Positions 16,248 through 19,806 of a stretch of DNA of 19,806 nucleotides are shown here, in pieces (position 1 is the first letter of the stretch; the number at the start of each line of letters is the position of its first letter). The translations under genes were made by a program, and so were the position numbers. The notes beneath the pieces were generated by a model. The model saw only the letters and a list, made by a program, of their open reading frames with translations, searched no databases and had not been told where the DNA came from. This DNA is from Granulicella sp. UBA5172 (GTDB taxonomy: Bacteria > Acidobacteriota > Terriglobia > Terriglobales > Acidobacteriaceae): positions 24,873 to 44,678 of the forward strand of contig DHWW01000222.1 of the NCBI GenBank assembly GCA_002413385.1, written 5' to 3'.

Positions 16248-17963
16248 ATGATTACATCTACCTTTCACGAAACCGGCTTCTCCGCGTTGCTCTTTCTGCA
16301 AAATTCCGGTTCCACGGGATCCGCTCACTGGGCCCAGGGCTATGACCCCACGCACCACTGGTGGTTGTCGACAGCCTGGGCGGCGCTGCCGTTGCTGGTC
16401 TTGCTGACCACCATCGTTGGCTTCAAGCTCAAGGCCCACAGGGCGGCCCTGCTCGCGCTGGCAACGGCCTTCGCGATCGCGGTCTTCGTCTTCCATATGC
16501 CCGTCATCCTCGCCAGCCTGGCCGCGGCTTACGGAGCGGGTTACGGGCTCTTCCCCATCTTCTGGATCATCTTTCCGGTCATCTTCATGTATCACCTGAC
16601 GGTGAAGGCGGGGCGATTTGTCCTGCTGCAGCAATGCATGACCGACATCACCGAGGACAGCCGACTGCAGTTGCTCCTGATTGCGTTCTGTCTAGGCGCT
16701 TTCTTTGAAGGGGCAGCGGGCTTCGGGACACCCGTCGCGGTCTGCGGCACCATCCTGCTGGGCCTTGGTTTCAAGCCGGTGCAGGCGGCGGGGCTGGCCT
16801 TGCTCGCCAATACCGCGCCCGTGGCTTTCGGCGGCCTGGGGATCCCGATCATCGCGCTGCACGGCGTTACAGGGTTGGACACGCTGGTGTTGACCCGCGT
16901 TGTCGCCGTTCTACTCACGCCGTTCTGCATCCTGGTTCCGTTCTGGCTCATCTGGGCCTACGCCGGTTTCAAGGCGATGCTGGAGGTCTGGCCCGCGATC
17001 TTTGTGGCCGGTGTGACCTTCGCCTTCACCCAGTTGATGATCGCTCGGTTGCATGGGCCGTGGTTGGTCGACATCATCGCTTCGGTGGTCACGATCACCG
17101 CTCTCGTGCTGTTCCTGCGCGTCTGGAAGCCGAAGCGGATCCTCAATGCGAAGCTTGAAGATGTGACGCATCTGTCGCGCGGCGTCAACGCCGGGCGGGC
17201 AAGCGTGGTTTTCCGCGCGGCCCTGCCATGGATCATCCTCACCATGTTCGTCACGCTTTGGGGAGCTCCGAAATACGGAGCCTGGGTCGACGGGCTGAGC
17301 ACGATCCGCCTCCATGTGCCGGGACTCGATCGGGTGGTGTCGCGCATGCCTCCGGCTGTACCCAAAGCAGCGGCAGAGCCCGCGGTGTTCGTCTTCAACT
17401 GGATCTCCGCCACCGGGAGCGGCATTTTTCTCGCTGCTCTGCTCGCCGCCTTCGCCATGGGTCTCCGCGGCCGTCAGGTGGGTGCCACGTTGATGGAAAC
17501 CGTCAAGGCCACGCGGTTTACGATGGTCACCATCGCCGCGCTCATGGGTCTTGGATTCGTGACGCGCTTCTGCGGAATGGACGCGACCCTCGGGCTGGCC
17601 TTTGCGCGCACTGGCCTGCTCTATCCATTTTTCGGAACGTTGATTGGGTGGCTTGGCACGGCGTCGACCGGGTCCGATACCTCGTCCAACGTTCTCTTCG
17701 GAAGCCTTCAGAAGCTCACCGCCCAGCAGTTGAACATTTCGCCGTACATCATGGCGGCGGCCAATTCAGGCGGTGGCGTGATGGGCAAAATGGTCGCTCC
17801 GCAGAGCGTGGTCGTCGCCAGCACTGCCACCGGCATTTATGGCAAGGAAGGGAGCATCCTTCGCTTCGTCTTGCTGCACAGTCTGGCGCTCGCGTGCCTG
17901 ATGGGCTTGCTCGTTTCTTTCTTTATCTATTGTCCGGCACTTACAAAGTTCCTTTTGAACTGA
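16248..17963 (+). CDS. lldP: L-lactate/glycolate permease, LctP (LldP/GlcA) family
   Basis: 571 aa, inner-membrane proton symporter of the lactate permease family, about 12-14 hydrophobic segments over its length. Family signatures: FFEGAAGFGTPVAV (152-165), ANTAPVAFGGLGIP (187-200), ASTGSDTSSNVLFGSLQ (from about 471) and AANSGGGVMGKMVAPQSV (from about 503). LldP and GlcA of E. coli both carry glycolate as well as D- and L-lactate, so the imported substrate here may be either; the glcDEF neighbours suit both. The N-terminal 35 residues before the first membrane segment are longer than usual and hydrophilic in part. No good ribosome site precedes the ATG (the nearest GGGAG is about 17 nt away), so translation may be weak or the start may differ. 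The last 23 bp overlap the regulator gene on the other strand. Confidence 0.94.
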   Translation: MITSTFHETGFSALLFLQNSGSTGSAHWAQGYDPTHHWWLSTAWAALPLLVLLTTIVGFKLKAHRAALLALATAFAIAVFVFHMPVILASLAAAYGAGYGLFPIFWIIFPVIFMYHLTVKAGRFVLLQQCMTDITEDSRLQLLLIAFCLGAFFEGAAGFGTPVAVCGTILLGLGFKPVQAAGLALLANTAPVAFGGLGIPIIALHGVTGLDTLVLTRVVAVLLTPFCILVPFWLIWAYAGFKAMLEVWPAIFVAGVTFAFTQLMIARLHGPWLVDIIASVVTITALVLFLRVWKPKRILNAKLEDVTHLSRGVNAGRASVVFRAALPWIILTMFVTLWGAPKYGAWVDGLSTIRLHVPGLDRVVSRMPPAVPKAAAEPAVFVFNWISATGSGIFLAALLAAFAMGLRGRQVGATLMETVKATRFTMVTIAALMGLGFVTRFCGMDATLGLAFARTGLLYPFFGTLIGWLGTASTGSDTSSNVLFGSLQKLTAQQLNISPYIMAAANSGGGVMGKMVAPQSVVVASTATGIYGKEGSILRFVLLHSLALACLMGLLVSFFIYCPALTKFLLN

Positions 17964-18765
17964 TCCGTTTCATCTTCGCCGCAGGGCGTGATGCCGCTGT
18001 TTTAGCGGGGCCGGACCGAGTCTTGACCACCTTCTTCCCGGACCCGACTTCATGCTGCTCGACCACCTGCGTCACCAGTTGCACGGTCTCCTCCAGGTGC
18101 CTCCGCATCGCCGAACGGGCCGCGCTGGGCTTCCGCGCGGCGATAGCGCGATAGATCGCCCTGTGCCGATCCAGAACCGCGGGTGCCACGTTGGGGATGA
18201 GCACCTTGTAATAGAGCCACTGCCGCATCACGTTGCGCAGCAGTTGAACCGCGTTCTTCAGTACTTCATTCTGTGCCGCCTTGGCGACCAACAGGTGAAA
18301 GCGCATGTCGGCTTCGAGGATCGATGTGCCCGCCGCGATGCTTTCAGACATCTCCTGGACAACCTCTCCGATGTTCGCGATGTCCTGGTCGGAAGCACGT
18401 TCGGCAGCCAGGCCGGCAAGATTCTCTTCGATGATCGTGCGAGCCTCCATGATGTCTTGCAACTCGTTATGGTCGGTCCCGGTAAAAGCCCAGAGGAGAG
18501 GACGGGAGAGAAACTCCGACCGTTCGCACACAAACGTGCCATCGCCCACACGGCTGTCCAGCATGCCGACAAGTTCCATGGCTTTGAGCGCCTCACGCAG
18601 GGACGTGCGGGCTATGCCGAACTGTTGGCAGAGATCGCGCTCCGGGGGGAGGCGATCGCCCGCTGCCCAAGTTCCATTGACCACGTTGGCAATCAGTTGT
18701 TCAAATGCGGCTTCGGTGATCGTCGTCCGCGGTATTGCGGTCACCGCCTTTATAGGACGTCCCAT
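17941..18765 (-). CDS. GntR-family regulator, FadR subfamily with FCD domain
   Basis: 274 aa. A winged helix-turn-helix occupies about 12-82 (GDRLPPERDLCQQFGIARTSLREALKAMELVG). The all-alpha FCD ligand domain spans about 100-235 and has the expected metal site D153, H157, H201, H223, which typically helps bind small carboxylates. Relatives include GlcC, LldR and PdhR, regulators that answer to glycolate, lactate or pyruvate, and the gene lies beside a glc-type locus, so it is the likely local regulator. A clear AGGAG site 11 nt before the ATG sets the start. After about residue 239 comes a 35-residue Lys/Arg/Ser/Ala-rich tail (KKVVKTR, AKMKR) outside the FCD fold. Its last codons overlap the permease gene. 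Whether it represses or activates cannot be told. Confidence 0.93.
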   Translation of the reverse strand: MGRPIKAVTAIPRTTITEAAFEQLIANVVNGTWAAGDRLPPERDLCQQFGIARTSLREALKAMELVGMLDSRVGDGTFVCERSEFLSRPLLWAFTGTDHNELQDIMEARTIIEENLAGLAAERASDQDIANIGEVVQEMSESIAAGTSILEADMRFHLLVAKAAQNEVLKNAVQLLRNVMRQWLYYKVLIPNVAPAVLDRHRAIYRAIAARKPSAARSAMRRHLEETVQLVTQVVEQHEVGSGKKVVKTRSGPAKTAASRPAAKMKRISSKGTL

Positions 18766-18791
18766 GTTGAATGTGCTCCTCTATTGCTGCA

Positions 18792-18837
18792 GGCAAGATA
18801 CGGCCTCTTTGCCGTCTTGCCTCAGGCAATGCTTGCC
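18792..18837. repeat. Alternating inverted GGCAA/TTGCC repeats in the regulator leader
   Basis: Plus-strand GGCAAG (18792-18797), CTTGCC (18816-18821), GGCAAT (18825-18830) and CTTGCC (18832-18837) form several competing hairpins. One is GGCAAGATACGGC with GCCGTCTTGCC (stem of 7 plus 4 bp with a 2-nt bulge); another is GGCAATGCTTGCC. They lie 27-72 bp before the regulator ATG and may be a protein-binding array or leader RNA structure. Confidence 0.4.
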
Positions 18838-19190
18838 GAAAGACGCCAATTTCAGAATGAATTTAGGCTACCATGCCGTCGCAAGTGCATGCGGAGCGCG
18901 GGCCACGCACCCACCTGGACAATCCGTCCAAGTCGGTCCGGAGATGTTCTGCGAGCCGCCGTGGATCTCCTGGATTGTGCTTCTAGCCCGGAGATAAGCG
19001 CTAATCCCGTCCCACCGATGTCTGGCGCCGAGAGTTTGGTCATCGTGCTGGGAGGCCAAATCATCCAGAGAAGTCTTTTCCAATCGAAAGATGAGCCTGA
19101 AGGGAGCGAAGGGTAGGCGAAGCGGGTTTTGTCCTTTCGGGTTTTGAATTCAACTCAGCTTAGCAGTTGGTTCCGGGGCGGAGGGAATGT
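18838..19190. other. Intergenic stretch, no gene recognised
   Basis: No convincing coding frame on either strand. It holds the inverted repeat TGGAC-N5-GTCCA (18916-18930), about 150 bp before the regulator gene, and a direct repeat CGGGTTTTG (19123-19131 and 19138-19146). A switch from host sequence to the insertion sequence probably occurs at or near the end of this stretch, but I cannot place it. Confidence 0.35.
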
Positions 19191-19284
19191 GGGAATCGCT
19201 CCGCATGATGTTCATTTTCCGCTGCTCTGTTGGAGCGATTTCCAAGGTCTGTGGGAAGGGTGGAAAACAGCATCATCGTTTTCC
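19191..19284. repeat. Two stem-loops near the probable end of the insertion sequence
   Basis: GGGAATCGCTCC (19191-19202) pairs with GGAGCGATTTCC (19232-19243), 11 of 12 pairs, 29-nt loop. GGAAAAC (19262-19268) pairs perfectly with GTTTTCC (19278-19284), 9-nt loop. TGTGGGAA occurs at both 19189 and 19250. These lie downstream of the transposase stop, where the terminal region of the element is expected. Confidence 0.35.
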
Positions 19285-19335
19285 GGGCTTTCCATAGACC
19301 GCCATTTCCTCGGCCCTGTTGGTTGGCCATCGATC

Positions 19336-19806
19336 CTACGCGGTCAGCCGTAATCGCTCAAAGAGTTTGGCTTTTGCTTGCTGCATCCGCCGCGCCGCGT
19401 CGGTATCGCTGATGGCCGCGGCGACCCTTTTCAGCGCGTTCATACTCAGTCCCTCGCGCAGGTATTGTCCTGGTTTGTCCAACAGCGACAGGGTCTCCAG
19501 CGGGGTCTGATAGCGCTTGTAACTTACACGCTTGCGCCCTTTCTGGTCGATCTTCACGTCCGCCTGAGCACAGGGACGATGATAGTTCAGATACGGATTC
19601 AAGTACTCCTGATAGAAGTCGTTGATGCGGTCTGCGTGGCTGGCATCGATGTATCCATAGCCGATGTGTTTGCGAATGACCGCGCCGTTCTTGGTCTCCA
19701 CCAGGCCATTGTCGCCGCTCTGCCGAGGCCGGCTCCTGGTTTGTTCGACGCGCAGTTTTTCCAGCAGTTGTGCGACGGTTTTGTTGATGAACTCGCTGCC
19801 GTTGTC
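19336..19806 (-). mobile_element. Insertion-sequence DDE transposase, C-terminal part (runs off the window)
   Basis: 156 codons in frame from the window edge to a TAG at 19336. The visible part of the integrase core begins at DNGSEF, the second catalytic Asp, and continues to the third acidic residue in DNGLVETKNG, followed by GYGYIDASHADRIN and a basic C-terminal region (KIDQKGRKRVSYKR, RYQTPLETL). The first catalytic Asp and the DNA-binding domain lie beyond 19806. It resembles rve-type transposases of the IS481-like group, but I cannot assign the family without the rest. An internal GTG at 19701 is part of LVETKNG and is not the start. The element sits behind the regulator gene and does not interrupt the hydroxy-acid locus. 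Confidence 0.85.

Noticed and set aside
18052..19116. 354-codon plus-strand open frame
   Set aside because: Lies antisense to the well-supported GntR regulator over most of its length and shows no recognisable motif.
1..19806. CRISPR array, tRNA or rRNA genes, phage or defence genes
   Set aside because: No regularly spaced repeats, no tRNA-like or rRNA sequence and no phage or defence proteins were recognised on reading both strands.

Overview
The window looks like chromosomal DNA of a soil Acidobacteriota (Terriglobia/Acidobacteriaceae type). The main reasons are a very large Oar-like TonB-dependent receptor with an N-terminal carboxypeptidase-regulatory domain and no SusD partner, a Tat-exported protein resembling carbohydrate-active enzymes, and a remnant of a GHL6-like glycosyl hydrolase. 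This placement is inference from gene style, not from a marker gene.

Left third (about 1-7400): a glycan-uptake and processing module on the minus strand. A candidate sigma70-type promoter at about 6680-6709 precedes a 1104-aa TonB-dependent receptor, followed after 112 bp by a 920-aa Tat-exported protein of uncharacterised carbohydrate-active type. Between this module and the next lies a non-coding stretch and a 3' remnant (7152-7370) of a GHL6/beta-galactosidase-trimerisation-type gene. The remnant starts abruptly about 35 bp after the glycerate kinase stop and probably marks an old rearrangement junction.

Centre and right (about 7406-18765): a compact 2-hydroxy-acid catabolic locus. It holds a glycerate 2-kinase (MOFRL/DUF4147 type, minus), a divergent LarA-family nickel-dependent racemase (plus), an operon aceB-glcD-glcE-glcF (minus: malate synthase A and the three subunits of glycolate/D-lactate oxidase), a glycolate/lactate permease (plus) and a FadR-subfamily GntR regulator with an FCD domain (minus). 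It resembles the E. coli glc locus (glcC-glcDEFGBA) rebuilt: malate synthase A replaces malate synthase G, glcG is absent, and a racemase and a glycerate kinase are added. Genes are packed tightly: glcE/glcF share the stop-start TGATG, larA and glcF end 2 bp apart, and the permease and the regulator overlap tail to tail by 23 bp.

Four copies of an 11-bp element fitting the FadR-family operator pattern TNGTNNNACNA with at most one mismatch, all carrying the CAGACCA core, lie in front of the kinase, larA, aceB and the permease. All four sit at or next to plausible promoters. This suggests one regulon run by the local GntR protein. The proposed flow: the permease imports glycolate or lactate, LarA interconverts enantiomers of a 2-hydroxy acid, GlcDEF oxidises glycolate or D-lactate, malate synthase condenses glyoxylate with acetyl-CoA, and glycerate kinase feeds D-glycerate into lower glycolysis.

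Right edge (about 18766-19806): an intergenic stretch with several inverted repeats, then the C-terminal part of a DDE transposase of an insertion sequence that runs off the window.
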